Counted from the first letter of the stretch, positions 16,294-23,762 are shown. The stretch is 45,219 nucleotides of DNA from an uncultured Oscillospiraceae bacterium (GCA_944385535.1 CALWXR010000018.1:1-45219), one strand, 5' to 3'. Made by a program: numbers and translations. Notes: generated by a model from the sequence alone, not told the origin.

Positions 16294-17172
16294 ATGGCAA
16301 AGCTGCTGCTGGGCAAGGAAGTTACCGACGCCCTGAACGCCGATCTGCAAACCAGAACTGCCGCCCTGCGGGAAAAGGGCGTTGTCCCCACCCTGGGAAT
16401 TCTCCGGGTTGGGGCGGATCCCTCTGACTTAAGCTATGAAAAGGGCGCCACCAAGCGGGCCGAGCTGGTGGGCGTGGAGGTCAAGAAGTACGAGCTGCCC
16501 GCCGACGCTTCCAAGGAGGATGTGCTGGCTGCCATCGATCAGTTGAACGCCGACGATTCCATCCACGGCGTGCTCCTGTTCCGGCCCCTGCCCAAGCATC
16601 TTAAGAATGACCAGAACGAGATCTGCAACCGCCTGGACCCCAGGAAGGACGTGGACTGCATGACCCATATGTCCAACGCCGGGGTATTCGAAGGGCTGAA
16701 GGACCTGGGCTACGCCCCCTGCACCCCCGCCGCCTGCATGGAGATTCTGGATCACTATGGCATCGACTGCAAGGGCAAGTCCGCGGTGGTCATCGGCCGT
16801 TCCCTGGTGGTGGGCAAGCCCGTGGGCATGATGCTCATGGGCAGAAACGCCACCGTCACCACCTGCCACACCAAGACGGTGAACACGGCGGAAATCTGCC
16901 GGGGCGCGGACATCATCGTCTCCGCCGCCGGTGTGCTGAACTCTCTGACCGCCGACTTTGTGCGGCCCGGCCAGGTGGTCATCGACGTGTCCATCAACTG
17001 GGACGAGAATAAGATCAACGCCAAGGGCGGCAAGGGCGGCATCGCCGGCGACGCCAAGTTTGACGAGGTGGAGCCCATTGTGGAGGCCATCACCCCCGTT
17101 CCCGGCGGCGTTGGCTCCGTCACCACCTCCGTGCTCATGAAGCACGTGGTAGAGGCCGCGGAGAAGGTCTGA
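16294..17172 (+). CDS. folD: Methylenetetrahydrofolate dehydrogenase (FolD family) with altered cyclohydrolase active site
   Basis: The protein has 292 residues with both FolD domains: an N-terminal substrate domain and a Rossmann domain (VVIGRSLVVGKPVGMMLM, TTCHTKT), closing with ITPVPGGVGSVTTSVL. Against E. coli FolD, the catalytic Lys (YVxxK) aligns with A52 in SYEKGATK, and the Gln of VQLPLP aligns with F96 in LLFRPLP; the third residue, Asp of KDVD, is kept (D121). Loss of Lys and Gln usually abolishes cyclohydrolase activity. The product is therefore inferred to act as a dehydrogenase while FchA supplies the cyclohydrolase step. AAAGGAGAAAAAG precedes the ATG. A ZTP riboswitch follows the stop. 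Confidence 0.88.
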   Translation: MAKLLLGKEVTDALNADLQTRTAALREKGVVPTLGILRVGADPSDLSYEKGATKRAELVGVEVKKYELPADASKEDVLAAIDQLNADDSIHGVLLFRPLPKHLKNDQNEICNRLDPRKDVDCMTHMSNAGVFEGLKDLGYAPCTPAACMEILDHYGIDCKGKSAVVIGRSLVVGKPVGMMLMGRNATVTTCHTKTVNTAEICRGADIIVSAAGVLNSLTADFVRPGQVVIDVSINWDENKINAKGGKGGIAGDAKFDEVEPIVEAITPVPGGVGSVTTSVLMKHVVEAAEKV

Positions 17173-17181
17173 TCCAAAAGG

Positions 17182-17274
17182 CGCTTGCACAACTGACGGA
17201 AGGGGAGCACCCCGGGGAGTGGAAGCGTAATACGCCGACCGTCTGGGCAACCCCGTGGAAACCATGGGGTTGCC
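17182..17274 (+). promoter_or_regulatory. ZTP (pfl) riboswitch with overlapping terminator-like stem
   Basis: P1 pairs CGCTTGCAC (17182-17190) with GTGGAAGCG (17219-17227). The joining segment AACTGACGGAA follows, then P2 GGGG-AGCA-CCCC (17202-17213) and the conserved GGGGAG (17214-17219). The 3' domain is GCCGACCGTCTGGGC (17234-17248). GACGG (17195-17199) pairs with CCGTC (17239-17243) as the pseudoknot; it is a covariant of the common GGCG/CGCC. A 13-bp stem (GGCAACCCC 17246-17254 with GGGGTTGCC 17266-17274) shares the aptamer GGGC and would compete with it, but only TTATGCG follows instead of a T-tract. No purine or folate gene lies downstream. Confidence 0.85.
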
Positions 17275-17403
17275 TTATGCGTTACGGGGCTGGGACGCCT
17301 GAAAGGGTACTGGGCCGGAATTGGTTTTCTGCATTGGTTTCGTTCCCGGCTGGGGATTTCACAGCGGGGAAGCGCGCCCCATTCATCCGCACGCATTCCG
17401 CCC

Positions 17404-17460
17404 GCGGGTGCGTGGATCTCTCGACTGCGCTCGAGATGACAGGAGTTAGGTGCGGAGGAA
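17404..17460 (-). repeat. Dispersed CGAGAGATC repeat, reverse unit
   Basis: GTGCGTGGATCTCTCGACTG...CTCGAGATGACAGGAG (split) is a single inverted-orientation unit. The stretch 17275-17403 between it and the riboswitch is non-repetitive and shows no convincing gene; a short frame there (17277-17477) runs into the repeat. Confidence 0.75.
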
Positions 17461-17497
17461 CCAATGGGGTACGGTGATTCCTGGGCAGAAAAGATTT

Positions 17498-18095
17498 GTC
17501 ATCCAGAGCGAAGCGAAGCGGAGTCGAGGGATTTTCGCAGTTACGGTAAGCAGGCAGACAAATGGTTCCTGTGCAAAAAAAGCATGTCATCTCGAGCGAG
17601 CGAAGCGAGTCGAGAGATCCACGCACCCACGGTCAGTAGGCACCGAAATGGTTCCCACGCAAAAAAGATATGTCATCCTGAGCGAAGAGAAGCGGAGTCG
17701 AAGGATCTACGCACTTACCATAAGCAGGCCCCCAAATGGTTCCCGCATCTGAACCAACGCCCCCTTCCCCGCCCATAAATGCCAAGATCTCTCGACTCCG
17801 CTTCGCTCCGCTCGAGATGACAGGAGAGGGGAGCGGGGCGGAACCAACGGACATTTCAGGGCCCATAAATGCCAAGATCTCTCGACTCCGCTTCGCTCCG
17901 CTCGAGATGACAGGAGGGGGAAGCGGGGGCGAACCAACAGACGTTTTAGGGCCCATAAGTGCCAAGATCTCTCGACTCCGCTTCGCTTCGCTCGAGATGA
18001 CAGGAGAGGGGAGCGGGGCGGAACCAACGGACATTTTAGCGCCCATATATGCTAAGCCCTCTCCACTGCGCTGGAAATGACAGGAGTTGGGCGCA
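17498..18095. repeat. Head-to-head repeat array: three forward then four reverse units
   Basis: Forward units start at 17498, 17586 and 17672 (GTCAT...GAGCG), with periods of 88 and 86 bp. Reverse units start at 17751, 17841, 17931 and 18021 with an exact 90-bp period; each has GAACCAAC, ...GCCCATAAATGCCAAGATC, and ends CTCGAGATGACAGGAG. The last is decayed. The two arms meet at TGGTTCCCGCATCTGAACCA, making a very long inverted repeat. As 90 is a multiple of three, long frames stay open on both strands; these are not genes. Confidence 0.9.
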
Positions 18096-18140
18096 TTGTA
18101 GAAAGCAGGACAACGGATCGGGATTGGAGGCTGGAAAGAA

Positions 18141-18427
18141 ATGGGCATGTACTATGTGTACATCCTGACCAACTGGTGTGATTCGGTGCTGTACATCGGG
18201 GTCACCAACAACTTAGAGCGGCGGTTGTATGAGCACCGGCAGAGCTTTGTGAAGGGATTTACCAAGACCTACAATATCCACAAGCTGGTGTATTATGAAA
18301 CCACCGGGGATGTGCGCCGGCCCTGGAGCGGGAAAAGCAGCTGAAAAAATGGTCCAGAGCCAAAAAGACCGCCCTGGTTCAAACTATGAATCCGGAGTGG
18401 AAGGACTTGTCCGCCTCCTGGAATTGA
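18141..18427 (+). pseudogene. GIY-YIG endonuclease-like protein, frameshifted
   Basis: The first frame (67 residues) has the domain core: YYVYILT, LYIGVTNNLERRLYEH and GFTKTYNIHKLVYYE, then goes out of frame after TTGDVRRP. Another frame resumes the expected sequence as LEREKQLKKWSRAKKTAL, then NPEWKDLS, and stops at 18427. A single missing base around 18317-18324 (CGCCGGCCC) explains this. The family consists of ~95-residue UvrC/intron-endonuclease-like small proteins, common next to repeats. It is either a recent pseudogene or a sequencing error. The gene directly follows the repeat array. Confidence 0.8.
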
Positions 18428-18454
18428 CGGAATACAAAGAGGAAGTGTATTGTT

Positions 18455-19774
18455 ATGAAAAAGATAAAAAACCTACCGGAAAGCGACTTTCTGAAATTGT
18501 TTTACCTGTTCCTGTCCACCGTCTTTCTCATTGGGGCGGTGTGCATGCCGGATCGGGGGGAGATGTTCTCCGGGCTCTGGAAGATCTGCTCCCAGCCGGG
18601 CAAAATCTCCACCAATGACTTCTTTGTGGGCGGCTACGCCGGAACCTTCCTGAACGTGGCCCTGGTGGGGTATTTCTTCACCGCCCTGTTTTACATCCTG
18701 AAGGCCCCGGCGAACAACGTGTCCACCCTGGGCTTCATCCTCACCCTGGGCTTCTGCTCCTGGGGCATCACCATTTTGAACATCCTGCCCACCGTGCTGG
18801 GCGTGGCGCTGTTCTGCCTGGTGCGGAAGGAATCGCTGTCCGCCAACATCAACGCCACGCTCTTCTCCACGGGCATCGCCCCTCTGATCAACGACCTGCT
18901 GATCCGGTATCCAAACAGCGAGGTGGCGGGATTCAATCTGCCCGGGGCGCTCATCGCCCTGGCGGTGGGGTTGGCCATCGGCTTCTTCCTGCCCGCAGGC
19001 CTTGCCCACGCCCCCAATGTCCACAAGGGCTTCGACCTGTACTCCGCCGCGGTGCCGGTGTGCTTTTTCGCCTTCTTCCTAAACGCCCTGCTGTATAAGA
19101 CCATGGGCGTGGCCCTTCCGGCGGCCCCGGACACCGAGACCTTGCAGGTAGCCTCCCGGATGACGGTGAATGTGTTCTGCCTGACGCTGTTCGGAGCCTG
19201 CGTAGTGCTGGCCCTGCTGCTTGGCTGCCGGTGGAAGGACTATAAGGCTTTGCTTCTTTCCAAGGAGCATGTGGGGTCCGTCAGCGGCAAGCTGGGCAAT
19301 CCGGTATTTTTGATGAACTTCGGCCTGTTCGGGGCGTTCATCCTGGCCTACTACAACCTGATCGGGGCCAGCTTCAACGGGGTGACCTTCGGCATCATCT
19401 TCTGCATGCTGGCCACCTGCAACTCCGGCTCCCATCCCAAGAATGTGACCCCCATTCTCTTAGGCTACGTGGCGGCCTCCTTCCTGTTCGCATGGCTGAG
19501 TAAGCTGGTGGGCGGCACCTTTGCCACGGCCATCAACGCCCAGGCTATTGTGGTGGGCGTGTGCTACGCCAACGGCATGAGTCCGGTGGTGAGCAAGTAC
19601 GGCTGGTTCTGGGGCTTCCTGGCGGCGGTGATGCACTATGTGCTGGTCACCAGCGTGCCCAACCTCCACGGCGGCTTCTGCCTGTACAACGGCGGCTTTA
19701 CCGCGGCCATCATCTGCCTGCTGCTGGTGCCGGAACTGGAACGGTTCCAGGCCCGGACGGTGGATCAGAGATAG
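18455..19774 (+). CDS. DUF1576 family multi-pass membrane protein
   Basis: The product has 439 residues with about 11-12 hydrophobic helices and matches the DUF1576 family: an FVGGYAGTFLNVALVGY segment near 50-70, ITILNILPTVLG, a matching repeat VTFGIIFCMLATCNSGSHPKN near 300 (written in part), and HYVLVTSVPNLHGGFCLYNGG near the end. The two halves look alike, suggesting an internal duplication as in transporters, but no substrate is known. A weak RBS (GAGGAAG) lies 15 nt before the ATG. It has no obvious operon partner; a hairpin array with a terminator follows. Confidence 0.75.
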   Translation: MKKIKNLPESDFLKLFYLFLSTVFLIGAVCMPDRGEMFSGLWKICSQPGKISTNDFFVGGYAGTFLNVALVGYFFTALFYILKAPANNVSTLGFILTLGFCSWGITILNILPTVLGVALFCLVRKESLSANINATLFSTGIAPLINDLLIRYPNSEVAGFNLPGALIALAVGLAIGFFLPAGLAHAPNVHKGFDLYSAAVPVCFFAFFLNALLYKTMGVALPAAPDTETLQVASRMTVNVFCLTLFGACVVLALLLGCRWKDYKALLLSKEHVGSVSGKLGNPVFLMNFGLFGAFILAYYNLIGASFNGVTFGIIFCMLATCNSGSHPKNVTPILLGYVAASFLFAWLSKLVGGTFATAINAQAIVVGVCYANGMSPVVSKYGWFWGFLAAVMHYVLVTSVPNLHGGFCLYNGGFTAAIICLLLVPELERFQARTVDQR

Positions 19775-19815
19775 GTTCTTGTATCTCAGACTCCTGCCCG
19801 GTAAGATCGGCTGCG

Positions 19816-20070
19816 TCTATAGTGTTGGGATATTTCATGAAATCAAAACAGTTGATGCCGTAGGCGTTTCGCCTACGGCATCAACCATTTTCGGCTTTTG
19901 ATACTGTTGACATCGCCTTACGGCGCAAAAACAAGCCTTTTCTATAGATGCCAACGGCTGTTTTTTGCTGATTGGGGAGCGTCAAACCCCTGTTTCCATT
20001 GCCTGGAACGGAAAACCGGACAGCGCCTGATTTGCCTGCCGTTCTCCACATAAGGAGAACGGCTATTTTT
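19816..20070. repeat. Hairpin array 2 with shared motif, ending in a terminator
   Basis: The motif CTATAGTGTTGGGATATTTCA (as CTATAGTGTTGGGAT plus ATTTCA) lies at 19816-19837. It is followed by GTTGATGCCGTAGGCG/CGCCTACGGCATCAAC with a TTT loop (19851-19885, 16-bp perfect stem), GCAAAAACAAGCC/GGCTGTTTTTTGC (19925-19968), and GCCGTTCTCC/GGAGAACGGC then TATTTTT (20038-20070), a standard terminator. The remaining gap to tetR shows nothing else. Confidence 0.7.
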
Positions 20071-20132
20071 AGATAATTAAATTGGACACATCAAAAAGGG
20101 CACAGGCATTCAGGGCGTGCATTCCTTGACCA

Positions 20133-20651
20133 TTATATTTTGGGAATCACATGGGGGGCAATGGATTTGGCCAAAAGGAAAAGCTGTTCCTCAATGATCT
20201 TCACCAGCTCCCCGGCGGTCTCCTTCCGGCCGCCCTGAAGCCAAACGGTGAGAATGCTGATGGTGAAGCCTGTGCGGATGGCGATAAAATAGTTGCCGTG
20301 CTCCGTGGTGTTCTCGGGAAGCTGCCCGTATCGCTGCTGCAGGATCTCCGCGTTTTTCATATGGCAGGCGTAGATGATATCCTGGCGATTGATCTGAAGC
20401 AGCAGCTCCAAAATATCACTGTGATCCATCCAGTATTGAAAATAGTGACGGATCAGCTCCAATTCACTCTGCCTTTGGCTTGGCTGATAGTTTCCCAGAA
20501 CCTCATAAAAACAGGCGTCGCACTTCCAGTACAGTACGTCCGATAGATTGTCAAAGGCCCGGTAAAAGGTAGAACGGGCAACGCCGGAAGCTTTTTGCAG
20601 ATCGCTTATGGTTATCTGGTCAAAGGGCTTCTTTTTCAGGCATTCCAGCAA
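20133..20651 (-). pseudogene. TetR family regulator, start codon lost
   Basis: The readable frame from TTG 20651 gives 172 residues. The TetR DNA-binding domain is clear: PFDQITISDLQKASGVARSTFYRAFDNLSDVLYWKCD (written in full by position 10-46, key pieces ITISDLQKASGVA and STFYRAF). Family-like sequence continues upstream in frame as DKRAVQSSELIYIGLLECLK, up to about 20693, with no ATG/GTG/TTG start there and no RBS. This suggests the true start (for example an M before DKR) was removed exactly where the divergent membrane gene begins (20694). The gene may therefore be inactive or start inefficiently at TTG. The ligand is unknown. Confidence 0.65.
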
Positions 20652-20693
20652 TCCAATGTAAATCAGTTCCGAGGATTGGACGGCTCGTTTGTC

Positions 20694-22259
20694 ATGACGG
20701 CCATCGGCATTTACTTAAGCTATCTGACCTGGAAGAACCGAAAGACCTGGGACAAGGTGAATATCCTGTGTACCCTGGCGGTGGTGACCCTGGTGCTCCA
20801 CGTCATTGAGGAATGGGTATTCCCTGGAGGACTCCATTACTCTTATAACATCGCCCACGGCTCAGAGCTGCTTTCCCGGTATCCCATGAACCGGCTGACG
20901 GATATGATTACCAACTTCGGCGCTGTGGTTCTGGGCTGTGTGGTGCTGAAGGTCTGGGGGTTCCGGAAGCCGGCGGCCATCGCCGTCATGCTGTTTTCCT
21001 TCTTTGAGGCGTTCATCCATGTGCCCATTGGCATTCAGAATATGGCCCTGCTCGCCCCCTACGGCATGAATACCCTGTACTCTCCCGGCCTGATTACCTC
21101 TTTATTCGGCTTCCTGCCCATTGGCCTGGGACTGCTGATCCACTTCTGCAAGAAGGAGAACCGGCCCAAGCTTCGCCAGTGGGTTATGGCTGTGGCAGGA
21201 ACGGCGGTACTGTGCTTTTTGCTCATCAACCTGCCAGAGATGGTTCTGGGCAACGAGAATACCCCCTATGAATTCACCGACCGGGGCTACGGCTCCCTGG
21301 AGGGCTACCGCCGGATTTCTTCCAAGGAGAAGTGGCTGCGGATCCACAACACCGGAGAATGGGACGACTATTATAACAAGGCCCACACGGAAGAACTGCG
21401 CAAGTTCTTTGACCGGTATCTCAAGGGTGAAAATAACGGCTGGGAAAGCACTCCCAAGGTTCGGGTCAGCATTCTGAACCCGGGCGGGGAGGACATTGTG
21501 GACCGGGTGGAGGAAGACTGGCCCATTCCCCGGACCCGGTACCGGAAGCTCTATCTGAACGGAGAGGAAAATTCCTTGCAGCCTAATCCGGTGGCCGGTG
21601 AAAGCTGGGGGCAGTATAATTCCGACCGGAAAAAGAGCGGTATCAGTTTTTCCATGAAGATGCCGGAGGATACGGAAATCTGCGACTATATGAAGCTGCG
21701 GCTGTGGGTGGAAGCCCTGGATCACGACGGCATGGATCTGTGTGTAAAGCTGGAAAAGCGCAGGCCCAGCGGCCTGAAATACAAATATACCCTGGGTCCG
21801 GGCATGGACACGGCGGCCAAGGGCTATATCCGGGCATCCCTGCGGGCCCTGGACGAAGCAAGAAGCACCGAGGAAAATCCTCGTCAGTCCATGGCGAAAG
21901 AGGAAAAGCTCCGGCCCGGTCAGATCGTGCCGGTGGACATTCTCATTTGGCCCATGGGTTTGAAACTCAAAAAGGGGGATATTCTCCGCGTCACGGTTTC
22001 TCCCTACAAAACCGTGAAGATGTGGACCGGCCCCTTCCAGCTGAAAATGGCAAAGATCACCATTCCCAAGGAGGGCTACACCTACTTCCCGGAGGAAAAG
22101 CCGGAAATGGTCACCATCGGCGGCGGGGGGATGTTCGCCGGATCCAAGGTGAGTACCACCCAGCTTCCCAAGGATCACAACAAAGGCCGTCACCGGATCT
22201 ACACCGGCGGCAAGTATGACAGCTGCCTGTATCTGCCGGTACTGCCCCGGAGTCAGTAA
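20694..22259 (+). CDS. Chimeric protein: HXXEE membrane domain fused to PepX_C-like (CocE hydrolase) C-terminal domain
   Basis: From ATG 20694 the product has 521 residues. Residues 1-195 are a multi-helix HXXEE domain (HVIEE at 36-40, FPGGLHYSYN, YPMNRLTDMITNFG) like the intact paralogue at 22272, but the first helix is shortened. From about residue 200 it matches the end of CocE/NonD-type acyl hydrolases: EGYRRISSKEKWLRIHNTGE (203-222), LRKFFDRYLKG, then the PepX_C jelly-roll (VRVSILNPGG, MKLRLWVEA, ILRVTVSPYK). The nucleophile Ser and Asp of that hydrolase are missing, so it is not expected to be catalytic. No RBS or promoter is evident, and the 5' end abuts tetR. It reads as a deletion-born fusion, possibly an assembly artefact. 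Confidence 0.65.
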   Translation: MTAIGIYLSYLTWKNRKTWDKVNILCTLAVVTLVLHVIEEWVFPGGLHYSYNIAHGSELLSRYPMNRLTDMITNFGAVVLGCVVLKVWGFRKPAAIAVMLFSFFEAFIHVPIGIQNMALLAPYGMNTLYSPGLITSLFGFLPIGLGLLIHFCKKENRPKLRQWVMAVAGTAVLCFLLINLPEMVLGNENTPYEFTDRGYGSLEGYRRISSKEKWLRIHNTGEWDDYYNKAHTEELRKFFDRYLKGENNGWESTPKVRVSILNPGGEDIVDRVEEDWPIPRTRYRKLYLNGEENSLQPNPVAGESWGQYNSDRKKSGISFSMKMPEDTEICDYMKLRLWVEALDHDGMDLCVKLEKRRPSGLKYKYTLGPGMDTAAKGYIRASLRALDEARSTEENPRQSMAKEEKLRPGQIVPVDILIWPMGLKLKKGDILRVTVSPYKTVKMWTGPFQLKMAKITIPKEGYTYFPEEKPEMVTIGGGGMFAGSKVSTTQLPKDHNKGRHRIYTGGKYDSCLYLPVLPRSQ

Positions 22260-22271
22260 GGAGGCGCGCAT

Positions 22272-22946
22272 ATGTGGTTTATTGAAACCGGTTGGCTGTA
22301 CGGCTGTCTGATCCTGGCGGTTGTTTCGGCGGTACAGCTGATCCTCCACTGGAGGGACTGGGAAACCGCCCGAAAGCTGGGAGCTTTTACGGTGATTGTG
22401 CTGGCACTCCATGTCTGGGAGGAATGGGTGATGCCCGGCGGCTTTCACTACTTTTACAACATTGGTTCTGAGCCGGCCCTCCGGGACCGGTATCCCATGA
22501 ACGAGCTGTCGGACCTGATTACCAACTTCGGTGGCCTGGCGCTGTGGTTCATTCTGGTTCAGATCAACAAGTATGGCCGGAAAATGAGCTTCGCGGTGAT
22601 GCTGTTCTCCTTTGCGGAGGTGGCCATCCACACCCTGGGGGCATTCTCTTCCCGGGAGATCATTCTGGCAAGCGGCCAGTATTCGCCCTATTACGGCCCC
22701 GGTCTGGCCACGGCTCTGGTCTGCTGGCTGCCCTTGGGGATCGCCTATGTGGTGTATTTTGCCAAAACAAAGATCAAATGGCAGGATGTTCTGGGGGGCG
22801 CGGCTCTGCTGGCTCTGCTCAGCGTCCTGTTGATTACCCTGCCGGAGAGCCTGCTGAAAAGCGAGGATACCCCCTTTGTGTACAACGACGCCGGGTGGTA
22901 CGAGCAGTTTATCGATGAAACCGGGGCGGTCGCTTCCCGGAAATGA
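22272..22946 (+). CDS. HXXEE domain membrane protein
   Basis: The product has 224 residues, with RBS AAGGAGG upstream, 12 bp after the chimeric gene. About five to six membrane helices are predicted (residues 8-26, 35-55, 75-98, 105-125, 140-160, 175-192). The eponymous motif is HVWEE in the second helix, followed by PGGFHYFYN and YPMNELSDLITNFG. The C-terminus (EDTPFVYNDAGW) parallels the fusion boundary of the upstream protein (ENTPYEFTDRGY), showing the two are paralogues from a tandem duplication. The biochemical role of the HXXEE family is not known. The gap 22947-23062 shows nothing recognisable. Confidence 0.75.
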   Translation: MWFIETGWLYGCLILAVVSAVQLILHWRDWETARKLGAFTVIVLALHVWEEWVMPGGFHYFYNIGSEPALRDRYPMNELSDLITNFGGLALWFILVQINKYGRKMSFAVMLFSFAEVAIHTLGAFSSREIILASGQYSPYYGPGLATALVCWLPLGIAYVVYFAKTKIKWQDVLGGAALLALLSVLLITLPESLLKSEDTPFVYNDAGWYEQFIDETGAVASRK

Positions 22947-23062
22947 GTTGGGCTTATGGAGAAAAGCCTGGAGAATTTCCCGCTTTCATCCCGGAAAACA
23001 CCTGGTTTCAGAGGGCCTCTTACGCCGCCCCGGTTCTTGAAGTAATTTACATAATGTGTACT

Positions 23063-23405
23063 GAACAACGCAAAAGTCCTTGCAAGCCAAGGCTTTCCGG
23101 ACTTTTTGCGTTGTTCCGGTGCAAGGTTTTTCGCCTTTCAGCGAAAAAATCTTGCGCCTGTTTGGATGGTGCGGTGCGCCGCACCATCCAAAATACACAT
23201 TGATACGCGCCTGAATTGAAAAAAACGGTTGGAAAGAGCTGTTTTTTTCAATTTCCCGCCTACAGCGGGGAATAAGCCGCTTTCCTCGGCTTATTCAGCA
23301 GGCACTACATAATACAAGATTATTGGGCTATCGGGGCAGGCCCAATGGCAGCTATATTGTTTCGATATTTCAAAAATTCCGAATGCGCCAGCGTTCGGAA
23401 TTTTT
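23063..23405. repeat. Hairpin array 3, at least six consecutive hairpins with shared motif
   Basis: GAACAACGCAAAAGTCC/GGACTTTTTGCGTTGTTC (23063-23116); GCAAGGTTTTTCGC/GCGAAAAAATCTTGC (23121-23155); a perfect 14-bp stem TTTGGATGGTGCGG/CCGCACCATCCAAA (23161-23192); AATTGAAAAAAAC.../GTTTTTTTCAATT (23214-23253); AATAAGCCG/CGGCTTATT (23271-23295); AAAAATTCCGAA.../TTCGGAATTTTT (23372-23405). A diverged copy of the shared motif (CTATATTGTTTCGATATTTCA) is at 23351-23372, just before the last hairpin. No coding frame is convincing here. Confidence 0.75.
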
Positions 23406-23487
23406 GCTGACTACCTCTTCAGTAAGTGGCGCGTTCGGAGTTCTTGGAAAGTAAGAAGCTTCCCTTGGGGTACGGCGGTTTCTCCGC

Positions 23488-23560
23488 AGTGCAAAGATCT
23501 CTCCACTGCGCTCGAGATGACAGAAGGGGAAGCGCAGAGCAGCCAACGGACAATTTACCC
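23488..23560 (-). repeat. Dispersed CTCGAGATGAC repeat, single reverse unit
   Basis: GCAAAGATCTCTCCACTGCG (23488 onward) then CTCGAGATGACAGAAGGGGAAG and CCAACGGACAATT; a partial member of the family, directly preceding MITE-like copy 2. Confidence 0.7.
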
Positions 23561-23575
23561 CTGGGGGCGCGGCGG

Positions 23576-23675
23576 AGTGAATAAGTGCGGTATTCCCTTC
23601 GGGAGTAATTTGAAGGCCCGGTTTTTCCTTTTTTCAAAGTCATTTTCTGAAGAAAAACACCACACTTATTCACTA
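23576..23675. repeat. MITE-like long-hairpin element, copy 2
   Basis: AGTGAATAAGTGCGGTATT...CCCTTCGGG on the left arm and TTTTCTGAAGAAAAACACCACACTTATTCACT (in pieces) on the right. It is more diverged than copies 1 and 3. Flanking GGCGCGGCGG (left) and TTACCTATTACT (right) are shared with copy 3. Confidence 0.75.
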
Positions 23676-23700
23676 TTACCTATTACTACCCCTCGTGGTC

Positions 23701-23729
23701 TTGCAATGGAAGGCGGGATTTGCTATACT
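23701..23729 (+). promoter_or_regulatory. Promoter of the amidohydrolase gene
   Basis: TTGCAA (23701-23706), 17 bp, TATACT (23724-23729), starting right after MITE-like copy 2. Confidence 0.75.
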
Positions 23730-23762
23730 CAGTTTCAAAGTAAGGAGAGGGCGGGGATCTCA

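Noticed and set aside
17277-17477. Small ORF starting just after the ZTP riboswitch as its target
   Set aside because: It has no RBS, no family resemblance and runs into the dispersed repeat.
17404-18095. CRISPR array
   Set aside because: Units are 79-90 bp, occur in both orientations, have no unique spacers of constant length and no cas genes are nearby.
17633-18148. Long frames in both strands of the repeat block, with repeated SSRAKRSGVERSWHL-like peptides
   Set aside because: They are translations of the 90-bp repeat, whose period is a multiple of three; no RBS, and the frames end with the array.
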